From: Alteribacillus bidgolensis
GTDB taxonomy: Bacteria; Bacillota; Bacilli; Bacillales; Marinococcaceae
DNA: 64,000 nt
Direction of reading: 5' to 3'
Assembly (NCBI RefSeq): GCF_002886255.1
Contig: NZ_KZ614149.1
Span: forward strand, 2,170,001 to 2,234,000
Below are positions 1-7,346 of this stretch, piece after piece. A program made the translations under genes and the position numbers. Position 1 is the first letter of the stretch. Every line of letters starts with the position of its first letter. The notes under the pieces are model-generated. The model was not told where the DNA came from. It saw only the letters and a program-made list of their open reading frames with translations, and did no database searches.

Positions 1-27
1 TTCTATGTCTTTATGAGAAAACGCCAT
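1..27 (-). CDS. leuS: Leucyl-tRNA synthetase, first nine codons
   Basis: Only the start of the gene lies in the window; it reads MAFSHKDIE on the minus strand. An AAGGAGG ribosome site sits about ten bases upstream of the ATG. The assignment rests on similarity to the usual LeuS N-terminus, on the T-box leader just upstream with a CUC (leucine) triplet in the specifier position, and on the adjacent ytqAB genes. LeuS charges tRNA-Leu in the cytoplasm. Too little is present to judge whether the gene is intact. Confidence 0.8.
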
Positions 28-81
28 TTTATGTTAACCTCCTTCAACTTTATACAAACTAAAAAGCTAGTATCACAAACG

Positions 82-342
82 AGAAAAAAAACCTCCCATC
101 CCTAGCATGTTTCATTAGGGACGAGAGGTTTTCGAATCCAAATTAGTTCCCGCGGTACCACCCTGATTGACATACTTTTTGAAAAGCATGCCCGCTCTTC
201 ATATCCATAACGCGGATGAACGGCAAAAGGTACTCTTTTTTCTCCTTTGCAACTAAAAGGGGAGTTCATGGCCGCCTTTGTCCAGCTTCCACCAACCGCC
301 AGCTCTCTGATACCCAGCAGCACCATTACTAATCCTTCTCTA
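82..342 (-). promoter_or_regulatory. T-box leader controlling leuS
   Basis: Read on the minus strand, the leader contains the conserved T-box core GGGTGGTACCGCGG (163–150), which pairs with the uncharged tRNA acceptor end. It is followed by a strong terminator hairpin (130–90) ending in a run of eight T. Upstream are the stem I hallmarks AGAGAGC and GGTTGGTGGAAGCTGG, and a GAACTC segment whose CTC triplet fits a leucine specifier. A TTGACA −35 element lies at 386–381. Uncharged tRNA-Leu should favour the antiterminator and switch leuS on. Specifier placement was done by eye. Confidence 0.93.
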
Positions 343-559
343 TGTTTTTTACCTATTTATTTCACTAGTTCGAGTCTTTCTGTCAATACTTGATATTTTA
401 TGAATTTCCTATTTTTCTGTCAAGACTTTCACAGGCTTTCGCAATAAAAGTTTATTGTTATTTTAGCATTCTTTCCAACGATATGCTGTTCATATAACTC
501 TTTTTTACAAACATTTTGAATCACTGCCATAAAACGGACACGTATGCTACACTCTCCGT

Positions 560-589
560 TTGGGTTTTTAACGTGTAACATGCTAAAAT
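560..589 (+). promoter_or_regulatory. Probable promoter of ytqAB
   Basis: TTGGGT at 560–565 and TAAAAT at 584–589 are spaced by 18 bases and lie about 45 bases upstream of the ytqA start. The −10 match is good and the −35 is moderate. No other promoter of similar quality was seen in the 300-base gap between the T-box leader and ytqA. Confidence 0.4.
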
Positions 590-636
590 ACGAAGAGTTA
601 TTATGATCAAAGGAAGTTATTAAGGAGAGATAGATA

Positions 637-1608
637 ATGCTTCAACCAAATCAGGAACCCGTCCCTCTCTTGTGGGGGGAAAAACGGTACCATACATGGA
701 ATTACCACCTTCGTGAACATTTCGGTGAAAAAATATTTAAAATTCCTCTTGATGCTGGTTTCGATTGTCCAAATCGTGACGGAAAAGTAGCATCAGGCGG
801 CTGTACGTTTTGTTCGGAACGAGGATCTGGTGATTTTGCCGGTGATCGTAAAGATGATCTTATCACGCAATTTCATACGATTAAAAATAGAATGCATAAA
901 AAATGGAAGAAAGGTAAATATATCGGTTATTTTCAAGCTTTCAGCAACACGTACGCGCCCGTCGAAGAGCTGAGAGAACTGTTTGAAGTCATTCTCGAAC
1001 AGGAAGATGTTGTTGGGCTTGCGATTGCAACAAGACCGGACTGCCTTCCAGATGATGTCGTTGAATATCTTGCTGAGCTTAATGAGCGGACGTATTTGTG
1101 GGTAGAGCTTGGTTTGCAAACCGTGCATGAACGAACTGCCATGATCATTAACCGAGCTCACGATTACGAGTGCTATAAAGAAGGAGTAAACAAACTAAGA
1201 AAACACGGAATTCGGGTTTGTTCCCATATTATTAACGGGCTTCCGCTTGAGTCACACAACATGATGAAAGAAACAGCGCAGGAAGTGGCGAAATTGGATG
1301 TTCAAGGAATCAAAATTCACCTGTTACATCTGTTGAAACGTACACCAATGGTAAAACAGTATGAAAAAGGAATGGTCGATCTTATGAGCAAAGAAGACTA
1401 TGTAAAGCTCGTTGTCGACCAGCTTGAAATGCTGCCTCCTGAAATGATTGTCCACCGTTTAACTGGAGACGGCCCTTCTGATTTAATGATCGGACCGATG
1501 TGGAGTTTAAATAAATGGGAAGTGCTTAATGCTATTGATGATGAATTGAAAAATAGAAACAGCTGGCAAGGAAAGCACTATGAACCCGTGCCAGCATCGG
1601 TAAAATGA
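637..1608 (+). CDS. ytqA: Radical SAM protein YtqA/MnmL, tRNA wobble-uridine modification
   Basis: This 323-residue protein carries a cysteine cluster C44-x11-C56-x2-C59. The long first spacing is typical of the YtqA/Elp3-like radical SAM subgroup that binds a 4Fe-4S cluster and S-adenosylmethionine. Later segments (ATRPDCLPDD near residue 130, WVELGLQT near 155) are also typical. In B. subtilis the homologue, renamed MnmL, acts with YtqB/MnmM in converting cmnm5s2U to mnm5s2U at the tRNA wobble position; that role is taken from the family. AAGGAGAG precedes the ATG. Its stop overlaps the ytqB start by four bases, which implies co-translation. Confidence 0.9.
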   Translation: MLQPNQEPVPLLWGEKRYHTWNYHLREHFGEKIFKIPLDAGFDCPNRDGKVASGGCTFCSERGSGDFAGDRKDDLITQFHTIKNRMHKKWKKGKYIGYFQAFSNTYAPVEELRELFEVILEQEDVVGLAIATRPDCLPDDVVEYLAELNERTYLWVELGLQTVHERTAMIINRAHDYECYKEGVNKLRKHGIRVCSHIINGLPLESHNMMKETAQEVAKLDVQGIKIHLLHLLKRTPMVKQYEKGMVDLMSKEDYVKLVVDQLEMLPPEMIVHRLTGDGPSDLMIGPMWSLNKWEVLNAIDDELKNRNSWQGKHYEPVPASVK

Positions 1609-2177
1609 TCCTGCCAGGCATTCTCCCATTTGTCCGTGAGCTTGTGGACCGCTGCTTAAAAGAGGGTGACATTGCCATTGATGCTACCGCAGGAAATGGC
1701 ATAGATACCCTCTACCTTGCAAATAAAGTTGGAACAAGCGGAAAAGTGTATAGTTTTGATATTCAAAAAGCAGCAATAGAAAATACGAGCGCTCGTCTTA
1801 AAGACCATCAGCTCGAAAACCGTGTTTCATTAATACTAGACAGCCATGAAAATGCTGCATCTTATATCATAGATGAAGAGCATTCCCTCCTGAAAGCAGC
1901 TGTTTTTAACCTTGGTTATCTTCCTAGTGGTGATAAAACGATTACTACAAAGGGGGATTCAACCGTCCAAGCCGTTTCTAACCTGATACAAATTATGCCT
2001 TCTCGTTCCATGATTATCCTTGTCATTTATCACGGGCATGAAGAAGGGAAAAAAGAAAAACAAACCATTGAAACGTTTGCGAAACAACTCAAACAAACAT
2101 CCGTTCAAGTGCTGCGTTATGAATTTATAAATCAAATAAACAACCCGCCGTTTATTATAGCAATAGAGAAAAAATAA
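1605..2177 (+). CDS. ytqB: YtqB/MnmM, tRNA 5-aminomethyl-2-thiouridine methyltransferase
   Basis: This 190-residue class I SAM-dependent methyltransferase has motif I DATAGNG near residues 26–32 and an NLGYLPSGD segment near residue 105 that corresponds to the catalytic NLGYLPGGD region of the family. The ATG overlaps the TGA stop of ytqA (ATGA), so the two are one operon. The B. subtilis homologue was long listed as a putative rRNA methylase and later shown to be MnmM, which adds the final methyl group in mnm5s2U. A weak hairpin at about 2180–2245 may end the transcript. Confidence 0.88.
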   Translation: MILPGILPFVRELVDRCLKEGDIAIDATAGNGIDTLYLANKVGTSGKVYSFDIQKAAIENTSARLKDHQLENRVSLILDSHENAASYIIDEEHSLLKAAVFNLGYLPSGDKTITTKGDSTVQAVSNLIQIMPSRSMIILVIYHGHEEGKKEKQTIETFAKQLKQTSVQVLRYEFINQINNPPFIIAIEKK

Positions 2178-2315
2178 AAAGAAAAAGCGTCCCTGTAAGA
2201 AGCTGTATTCTATTTAACTTTAGAGGGCGGTTCTTTTTCTCTTTTATGACAATCATTCAGTCTTCGCTGCTTCCAATGACAGCATATTTCATATAGAAAT
2301 AGTTTTTTCCTTGAC

Positions 2316-2343
2316 TTTTTTGCAAACTTTTCAGAAACTATCT
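2316..2343 (+). promoter_or_regulatory. Possible promoter of the beta-carbonic anhydrase gene
   Basis: A TTGCAA-like −35 and a TATATA-like −10 with about 16 bases between them lie just upstream of the ribosome site. The region is AT-rich, so several alternatives exist, including an upstream TTGACT. This is a low-confidence call. Confidence 0.3.
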
Positions 2344-2369
2344 ATATAAGAGAAAAGGAGTGTATTTAA

Positions 2370-2927
2370 ATGTCTGTACTAGATTCTATTCTTGAATTTA
2401 ATGAAAACTTTGTAGAAAAAAAAGATTATGAACAATACCAAACGAGCAAATTCCCGGACAAAAAACTTGTCATTTTAACATGTATGGACACCCGGCTTTT
2501 GGAGATGCTTCCAAGAGCATTAAACCTTTCCAATGGAGACGCAAAAATCATCAAAAATGCTGGTGCTATGATTTCACATCCATTCGGAAGCATTATGCGA
2601 AGCATTATTGTCGCTCTATATGAACTGCAAGCAGAAGAAGTGGCTGTTATAGGCCACTATGGATGCGGAATGACCGGGCTTGAATCCAATTCTATCTTAG
2701 ATAAAGCAGAAGATAGAGGAATTGACCTTGCAAAAATAGAAGCAGCTTCTTATGCAGGCGTCGATGTAGACAAATGGCTTCATGGGTTTAACGATGTAGA
2801 AGATAGTGTAAAAAACAGTGTAGATATTATTAGACGCCACCCTTTATTACCAGCAAATACCCCTGTACACGGCCTTGCAATTTCTCCTGACACCGGAAAA
2901 TTAACTGTCTTAGATAGAGCGGAATAA
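2370..2927 (+). CDS. ytiB: Beta-class carbonic anhydrase (YtiB-type)
   Basis: The 185-residue protein carries the zinc-site motifs of beta carbonic anhydrases: CMDTR (the C-x-D-x-R motif, near residue 38) and HYGCGM (H-x-x-C, near residue 95). It interconverts CO2 and bicarbonate. The compact form, with LTCMDTRL followed by NAGAMIS, matches the small Gram-positive subgroup of B. subtilis YtiB, which is about the same length. AAAGGAG precedes the ATG. It is a single-gene unit ending at the hairpin at 2960–2990. Confidence 0.88.
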   Translation: MSVLDSILEFNENFVEKKDYEQYQTSKFPDKKLVILTCMDTRLLEMLPRALNLSNGDAKIIKNAGAMISHPFGSIMRSIIVALYELQAEEVAVIGHYGCGMTGLESNSILDKAEDRGIDLAKIEAASYAGVDVDKWLHGFNDVEDSVKNSVDIIRRHPLLPANTPVHGLAISPDTGKLTVLDRAE

Positions 2928-2959
2928 AATAGCTGTTTGAAAAACATAATCCATACAAA

Positions 2960-2990
2960 AGCCGGTTCCAGAATGAAAGTGGAACCGGCT
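2960..2990. terminator. Bidirectional terminator between carbonic anhydrase gene and ytpB
   Basis: AGCCGGTTCC (2960–2969) pairs perfectly with GGAACCGGCT (2981–2990) around an 11-base loop. T-rich sequence on the minus side supports termination of ytpB; on the plus side it follows the carbonic anhydrase gene. Confidence 0.85.
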
Positions 2991-3020
2991 TCATTGCGTT
3001 GTTAATTAGGTAAATATAAA

Positions 3021-4100
3021 TTAGGATTCTCCATGCAGCGCTTTCGTTTTTCGTCGGTATACCCAGGAATTTATATAGAAAAAGGCAGTGGGAAGACCGC
3101 TGAATCGGATGAAACGATTGGCTGTTGATTTCATAGCAGCGTTCGTTTGAACTTTATCATCCGCTAGGTATATAGCAACAACCCCTTTGCTTATCATATA
3201 GTGGAATTTTGAATCAGGAAGAGTTGACACACTTTTAACTGCGTGCTGTTTAAAATGCCGCACTCTTTCCACGAGCTTTTCCTCATTAGGATAATAGGCA
3301 CAGAAATTCAGTTCATCATCTCGCAGATCTTCTTCTTGATCAATAAAGTAATCCATTAAAATATGAAGACCTTGTGCATAAGGGAAATAAGCACTTTTTA
3401 TAGATTGAGCCTGCACCTTTGCTATATGGCTTCTCGAAGCATATGCTCCCAGAGTGAAAATTCCGAGGGTAGAACCAGCACATGCACTAAACTCATACCA
3501 AGTCATGTCAGGCAGATTATCTTTGTATTTCTCAAACCAATCTTTGAGCAGCGGCTCCCTATCTTCTTTTACAACATGCTTATAGACTTGCAGGTCACGG
3601 TAATATCCTGATAATTCTTCCATCTCGGCTTGAGCATTTTCAAATCCTGGAAAAGTATTTAAAGTTTCTTGGCATGTCTCTACAAGTGACTGCAAATAGC
3701 CGCCGTCTTCTTTTGCCTGGTGGAATTTATAATAATCGTCTTTGTTCGCAGCTGGATCAAGCGCATGTTTCATTGCTATATGGAGCATACGAAAATTTTC
3801 AGGGTCCTGCGATTCACTCCAATCACACAAGCTGTCTAGATAATCACTAATGGTCTGGTATGCAATGATAAACCTAAGAAGCTCCGTGCGCACTTCTGCT
3901 CTAGTTAACAATACATACACTCCAGCACCTTCACAATGGAAAGCTTTTTTATTTATACTTCCAAGCGCATGCTCTCGCAGTTCTTTATTCGGTATCTCCT
4001 CTGCTCTTTTTTTCCACTCACCAAGTATTTGATGTACTTCAGGTATGACTTCTTTAAAAATTCGATACATAAGCGTCCATGTTTTTGTTGGTACGTTCAA
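3021..4100 (-). CDS. ytpB: Tetraprenyl-beta-curcumene synthase YtpB
   Basis: At 359 residues this matches YtpB (DUF2600 family), an unusual terpene synthase that cyclises tetraprenyl diphosphate in the sesquarterpene pathway of bacilli. The DYLDSLCD segment near residue 87 corresponds to the conserved aspartate-rich DYLDNLCD region of the family, followed by an acidic ESQDPENF stretch. It lies 29 bases downstream of ytpA in the same direction, as in B. subtilis, so the two form an operon. Start chosen at the ATG preceded by GGAGGATCC. Confidence 0.9.
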   Translation of the reverse strand: MNVPTKTWTLMYRIFKEVIPEVHQILGEWKKRAEEIPNKELREHALGSINKKAFHCEGAGVYVLLTRAEVRTELLRFIIAYQTISDYLDSLCDWSESQDPENFRMLHIAMKHALDPAANKDDYYKFHQAKEDGGYLQSLVETCQETLNTFPGFENAQAEMEELSGYYRDLQVYKHVVKEDREPLLKDWFEKYKDNLPDMTWYEFSACAGSTLGIFTLGAYASRSHIAKVQAQSIKSAYFPYAQGLHILMDYFIDQEEDLRDDELNFCAYYPNEEKLVERVRHFKQHAVKSVSTLPDSKFHYMISKGVVAIYLADDKVQTNAAMKSTANRFIRFSGLPTAFFYINSWVYRRKTKALHGES

Positions 4101-4129
4101 AAGGATCCTCCTCCATTATCTGCAGCGTG

Positions 4130-4909
4130 CTATAGTCGTTGGTGTATGAAATTCATCATAAAACGAAAAATTTCTTCTCGTTCCGGTTCATTAAGGAGCT
4201 CATGATAAAGACCTTTCCATTCTTTCATCGCCCGATCCGATATTTCGAGCCTATTAAACCATCGGTGTGATGCATGCTTATCAACAATATAGTCTTCTCC
4301 TGCCTGCATAAGAAGCAGCGGAACATTTGGAAATCGTTCTGCTTCAAGCATACTTACTTTCATAGCTTTAATGGTTTCTTGGTACCATCTGGCTGTAACG
4401 ACAGAGGTAATTAATTCGTCTTTTTCATATGCCGCACGTACATCCGGATCGCGGGTGATTCGTGCTGCTCGAAGACCTGATTTAGCTGTTAATGTTGGCG
4501 TAATTCTATGAAACATTTTAGTGGCGACATCTGCAAATTTATTGGGGTATTCGTATAAGCCTAGACAAGGTGAGGATAAGATAACCCCTTTAACCGGCAT
4601 ATATTTCTCCATTAACGTTCTTATAACGATAAGTCCTCCCAAACTATGGCCGAAAAGAAATACAGGCAGTTCATAAGACGCTGCTTCTTTATACCAGCCA
4701 TAAACAGCATCTATGTATTGATCAAAGTGATCGATGTGTCCTCGTTTTCCTCTCGTTCTTCCATGTCCTGGTAAGTCACCGCTAATAACATGAAACCTTT
4801 GTTTGTTGAGGTACTGAATAACCCAGTCATAACGGCCGTGATGTTCTCCGGCCCCATGAATGATCATTAATGTCCCGCGCGCACGCTCACACATCCAATT
4901 TTTCATCAT
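4130..4909 (-). CDS. ytpA: Alpha/beta-hydrolase YtpA, lysophospholipase type
   Basis: This 259-residue alpha/beta hydrolase has the oxyanion-hole segment HGAGEHHGRYDW near residue 18, the nucleophile elbow GHSLGG near residue 88, and late Asp and His candidates in GEDYIVDKHAS and LYHELLNEPE. That is the monoacylglycerol-lipase/lysophospholipase layout. In B. subtilis YtpA makes the phospholipid antibiotic bacilysocin; whether this strain does so is not known. It is the first gene of the ytpAB operon. The ribosome site is weak, and two adjacent ATG codons could serve as the start. Confidence 0.85.
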   Translation of the reverse strand: MMKNWMCERARGTLMIIHGAGEHHGRYDWVIQYLNKQRFHVISGDLPGHGRTRGKRGHIDHFDQYIDAVYGWYKEAASYELPVFLFGHSLGGLIVIRTLMEKYMPVKGVILSSPCLGLYEYPNKFADVATKMFHRITPTLTAKSGLRAARITRDPDVRAAYEKDELITSVVTARWYQETIKAMKVSMLEAERFPNVPLLLMQAGEDYIVDKHASHRWFNRLEISDRAMKEWKGLYHELLNEPEREEIFRFMMNFIHQRL

Positions 4910-5044
4910 AATTCATAACCTGCCTTTCCCAATAACCAGCCGTCACCCTAAATCTCAAAGAGATTGCTCTATTCATTTTACTACTTTTTTTGCTAAACTT
5001 ACATTAGGTAACAGGAATTTACTGAAAAATTGGGAGGATATGTC

Positions 5045-5569
5045 ATGATTTATTCATATAAAGGAAAATCGCCAATCATCGCTGACTCCGCATACATCGC
5101 AGATTATGTCACAATTACTGGCGATGTGTCCATTGGAGAGGACTCCAGTGTATGGTTTAATTCAGTTATTCGAGGAGATGTCGCACCAACTGTAATAGGA
5201 AATCGAGTAAATATACAAGATAACTCTGTTCTTCATCAAAGTCCGAAAAACCCGCTTATACTTGAAGATGACGTCACCGTTGGCCATATGGTTCTTTTAC
5301 ATAGCGCTATTATTAGAAAAAACGCTCTAATCGGGATGGGGACTCACATTCTTGACGGCGCTGAAATAGGAGAAGAAGCATTCATTGGAGCCGGCAGCCT
5401 CGTGCCTCCTGGAAAAACAATTCCTCCAAGAACCCTGGCCCTCGGACGCCCCGCAAAAGTCGTCCGCGAACTTAACGAAGAAGACTTCCAAGAAATGCAA
5501 AGAGTCCGAAACTCTTACGTAGAAAAGGGAAAATACTATCAAGAAAACTCGTCGATTGGCAAGCCGTAG
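5045..5569 (+). CDS. ytoA: Gamma-carbonic-anhydrase-like hexapeptide-repeat protein YtoA
   Basis: The 174-residue protein is built of left-handed beta-helix hexapeptide repeats (SIGEDSSVWFNSVIRGD, IGMGTHILDGAEIGEEAFIGAGSLV). It retains the H-x4-H pair in VGHMVLLHSA that helps bind metal in gamma carbonic anhydrases. Start set at the ATG at 5045, seven bases after GGAGG; an upstream in-frame TTG at 5030 would overlap that ribosome site. Its last codons (QENSSIGKP) lie inside the first unit of the tandem repeat at 5537, so the C-terminus seems to come from repeat DNA. Confidence 0.85.
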   Translation: MIYSYKGKSPIIADSAYIADYVTITGDVSIGEDSSVWFNSVIRGDVAPTVIGNRVNIQDNSVLHQSPKNPLILEDDVTVGHMVLLHSAIIRKNALIGMGTHILDGAEIGEEAFIGAGSLVPPGKTIPPRTLALGRPAKVVRELNEEDFQEMQRVRNSYVEKGKYYQENSSIGKP

Positions 5570-5770
5570 GGCGCAGGCAGAGACGTAGTTGAACTTATAC
5601 TCTCTCCTTTTATTCTTTACCTTAAGAAAGTATCAAGAAAACTTACCGATTGGCGAGCCTGAAAGGCGATGACAGAGGTATAGTTGCACTTATACTTTCT
5701 TCCTTTATTCTTTATCTTTAGATAAGTATCAAGAAAACTCGTTTATTGGCAAGCCATAGTGCAGAATTTT
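5537..5770 (+). repeat. Three-unit tandem repeat, period about 95 bases
   Basis: Units begin with TATCAAGAAAACT at 5537, 5631 and 5727, giving periods of 94 and 96 bases; the third unit is truncated after about 45 bases. Each full unit has ATTGGC(A/G)AGCC followed by a TAGTTG(A/C)ACTTATACT segment. AGAAAACTCG and TAGTT..ACTTATACT also occur at the ends of the dispersed palindromic repeat found elsewhere in the window, so the two are probably related. The first unit overlaps the 3' end of ytoA. Confidence 0.85.
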
Positions 5771-6074
5771 GCCTTATTTTTTCATTTACAAATGAAATTG
5801 TTGAAAAAAAATAAAACCCGCCATTGGCGAGTCTGGAAAAACTCGGCTTGCCTCCTTTCAAAGGAAACCCGTAAATAAAGGAACTTCTGCTAAGTTCATG
5901 GACGTCCTGTTCCGGATGCAGAAATCAACACATCCCGTGTAAGTCAACGTAGAAGCCACTACGTCGTGAAAAAGTACGTCCGCCAGCGTTAGTATTTCCT
6001 TTACGTTGCATGCCGCAGTTTTGCTGATACACTTATTTTATCATTTCTTAACAGTGCGAAAGACTAGCTTGTCC
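5771..6074. other. Non-coding stretch with a partial dispersed repeat
   Basis: No convincing gene is seen. The stretch holds a short piece of the dispersed palindromic repeat (5835–5852) and a segment at about 5880–6040 with GC-richer, repeat-like sequence. The latter may be further mobile-element debris; I do not recognise it. Confidence 0.5.
5835..5852 (+). repeat. Dispersed palindromic repeat, left-end fragment
   Basis: TGGAAAAACTCGGCTTGCC matches the left end of the dispersed repeat and stops at the first stem arm. Confidence 0.55.
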
Positions 6075-6194
6075 TTAATGTTTATGCGGAAGATCAAAGA
6101 CGACAAAATCATCATATGAAACGTCAAAGTTACCTCCAACCGTGCTAAACAAAATAGCCAATGTTAAGATAAAAGCATACAATACTTTTTTCAT
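6075..6194 (-). CDS. Putative secreted signalling-peptide precursor, PapR-like
   Basis: A 39-codon gene reads MKKVLYAFILTLAILFSTVG, then a short polar tail ending in VFDLPHKH. GGAGGTGA lies eight bases upstream of the ATG, and TTCACG/TATACT spaced by 16 gives a plausible promoter. The layout (MKK start, one hydrophobic export segment, short C-terminal peptide) is that of exported pheromone precursors. The C-terminal DLPxxx recalls B. cereus PapR, whose active peptide ends in DLPFEF or similar. It is divergent from, and about 185 bases upstream of, a PlcR-like regulator. No homology search was possible; function is inferred. Confidence 0.62.
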   Translation of the reverse strand: MKKVLYAFILTLAILFSTVGGNFDVSYDDFVVFDLPHKH

Positions 6195-6338
6195 ACTGCA
6201 TGTCACCTCCCTAACGTTTAACTATGTCGTGGTTCTATTTGAGTATAAAATATGTTGAAAAAACGTGAATTTTGGCTAACACCGCTTTTTGTTTCATTTT
6301 TCCGAAACTTTCTACTTCCTTCTTTTGTTATCTTCGAT

Positions 6339-6357
6339 TATGATAATTATAAGCATA
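6339..6357 (+). promoter_or_regulatory. Imperfect palindrome, candidate operator of the PlcR-like gene
   Basis: TATGATAATTATAAGCATA reads nearly the same on both strands and lies just upstream of the regulator's ribosome site. Its TATG…CATA ends recall the PlcR box (TATG, eight bases, CATA), but the spacing is eleven here. It also contains a −10-like TATGAT. Autoregulation is plausible but unproven. Confidence 0.35.
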
Positions 6358-6378
6358 TACGGGGAGGGGATGAAAAAT

Positions 6379-7278
6379 ATGGATTTCTCCAGAGTTGGGA
6401 AAAAAATTCAGGAATTAAGAAGATATCATAGTATGACACAATCTGACCTTGCTAAAGGGATATGTACACAGGCTCAAGTCAGCAAGATTGAAAATGGAAC
6501 GATCATACCTTACTCTAATACCCTTTTTCAAATTTCCGAGCGTCTTGGAGCAGACATGTATTATTTTTTTGAGGAAGCACGATCGGACAGGCCTGATTAT
6601 GTAGAAGAAGTGTTTGAGCATTTGAAAGAATTAAGGTTCAATCATCAGTACGAAGAAATTCGTTCTATTCTTCAGCATGAAAAAAACAACCCCCTTTTCC
6701 AGCACAGTTACTACAAACAATATATGTTATGGCATAAAAGCATCTGCCTCTACCACCTAGATCGGAATACAGAGGAAGCCGTTCAAGTAATTAATGAAGC
6801 TTTGTCTGTTGATGATAATCCCTCTTTTACCGAACGTAAAGGGGAAATGATGAATACATTGGCTGTTTTTTATGACTTGGAAAAAGACTATGAAAAAGCT
6901 TCCGAAATATGTAAAAAAGCACTTTCTCATTTTCATTCATTAAAAAGAATAAAAAATATTTCTGTTGAACTCCGCTTAATTTACACATTGACAAAATCTT
7001 TGACAAATCAAGAGCACTTTGACAGTTCCGTTTTTTGGTGCGAAAAAGGGATAAAACGATGCATTGATACGAATAACATGTATGTATTTGGAGAATTGCT
7101 TTATCAAAAAGGGAGAAACTTAATTTTTCTTGGTAAACAAGACGAGGGCACCAAAAGCTGGAGCAAAGCGCTCGCCGTATTTGAAATTACCTCTCAAAAA
7201 CACCTTGCTGACATCGTTAGAAAGGAATTACAGCAAATCAATGCCAAAGGAACGTTTGAAGATTTAATTTATGAATGA
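6379..7278 (+). CDS. XRE–TPR transcription regulator, PlcR/NprR-like (RRNPP type)
   Basis: The 299-residue protein opens with a helix-turn-helix of the XRE type (residues about 5–60, including MTQSDLAKGICTQAQVSKIE). A long helical region of TPR-like pairs follows (for example EKDYEKASEICKKALSHF). This is the layout of peptide-sensing RRNPP regulators such as PlcR and NprR, and the length fits. Start set at the ATG at 6379, 10–11 bases after GGGGAGGGG; the ATG at 6370 is too close to that site. The divergent small secreted peptide gene is the likely cognate signal. It ends at the hairpin at 7308–7342. Confidence 0.78.
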   Translation: MDFSRVGKKIQELRRYHSMTQSDLAKGICTQAQVSKIENGTIIPYSNTLFQISERLGADMYYFFEEARSDRPDYVEEVFEHLKELRFNHQYEEIRSILQHEKNNPLFQHSYYKQYMLWHKSICLYHLDRNTEEAVQVINEALSVDDNPSFTERKGEMMNTLAVFYDLEKDYEKASEICKKALSHFHSLKRIKNISVELRLIYTLTKSLTNQEHFDSSVFWCEKGIKRCIDTNNMYVFGELLYQKGRNLIFLGKQDEGTKSWSKALAVFEITSQKHLADIVRKELQQINAKGTFEDLIYE

Positions 7279-7307
7279 GCCAAGCGAAGTTGCAAAGGAC
7301 ACGAAAA

Positions 7308-7342
7308 AGAGCCTGCCATTACGCAATGCGCTGACAGGCTCT
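7308..7342. terminator. Bidirectional terminator between regulator and metK
   Basis: AGAGCCTG (7308–7315) pairs with CAGGCTCT (7335–7342), followed by a T run on the plus strand and by TTTTT on the minus strand. It serves the regulator and metK, which converge here. Confidence 0.88.
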
Positions 7343-7346
7343 TTTT

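Noticed and set aside
102..326. 74-codon minus-strand reading frame upstream of leuS
   Set aside because: It spans the T-box leader, whose conserved RNA motifs explain the sequence.
5537..5770. Tandem repeats as a possible CRISPR array
   Set aside because: Only three units of about 95 bases, with similarity spread across the whole unit and no alternating short repeat/unique spacer pattern; no cas genes nearby.
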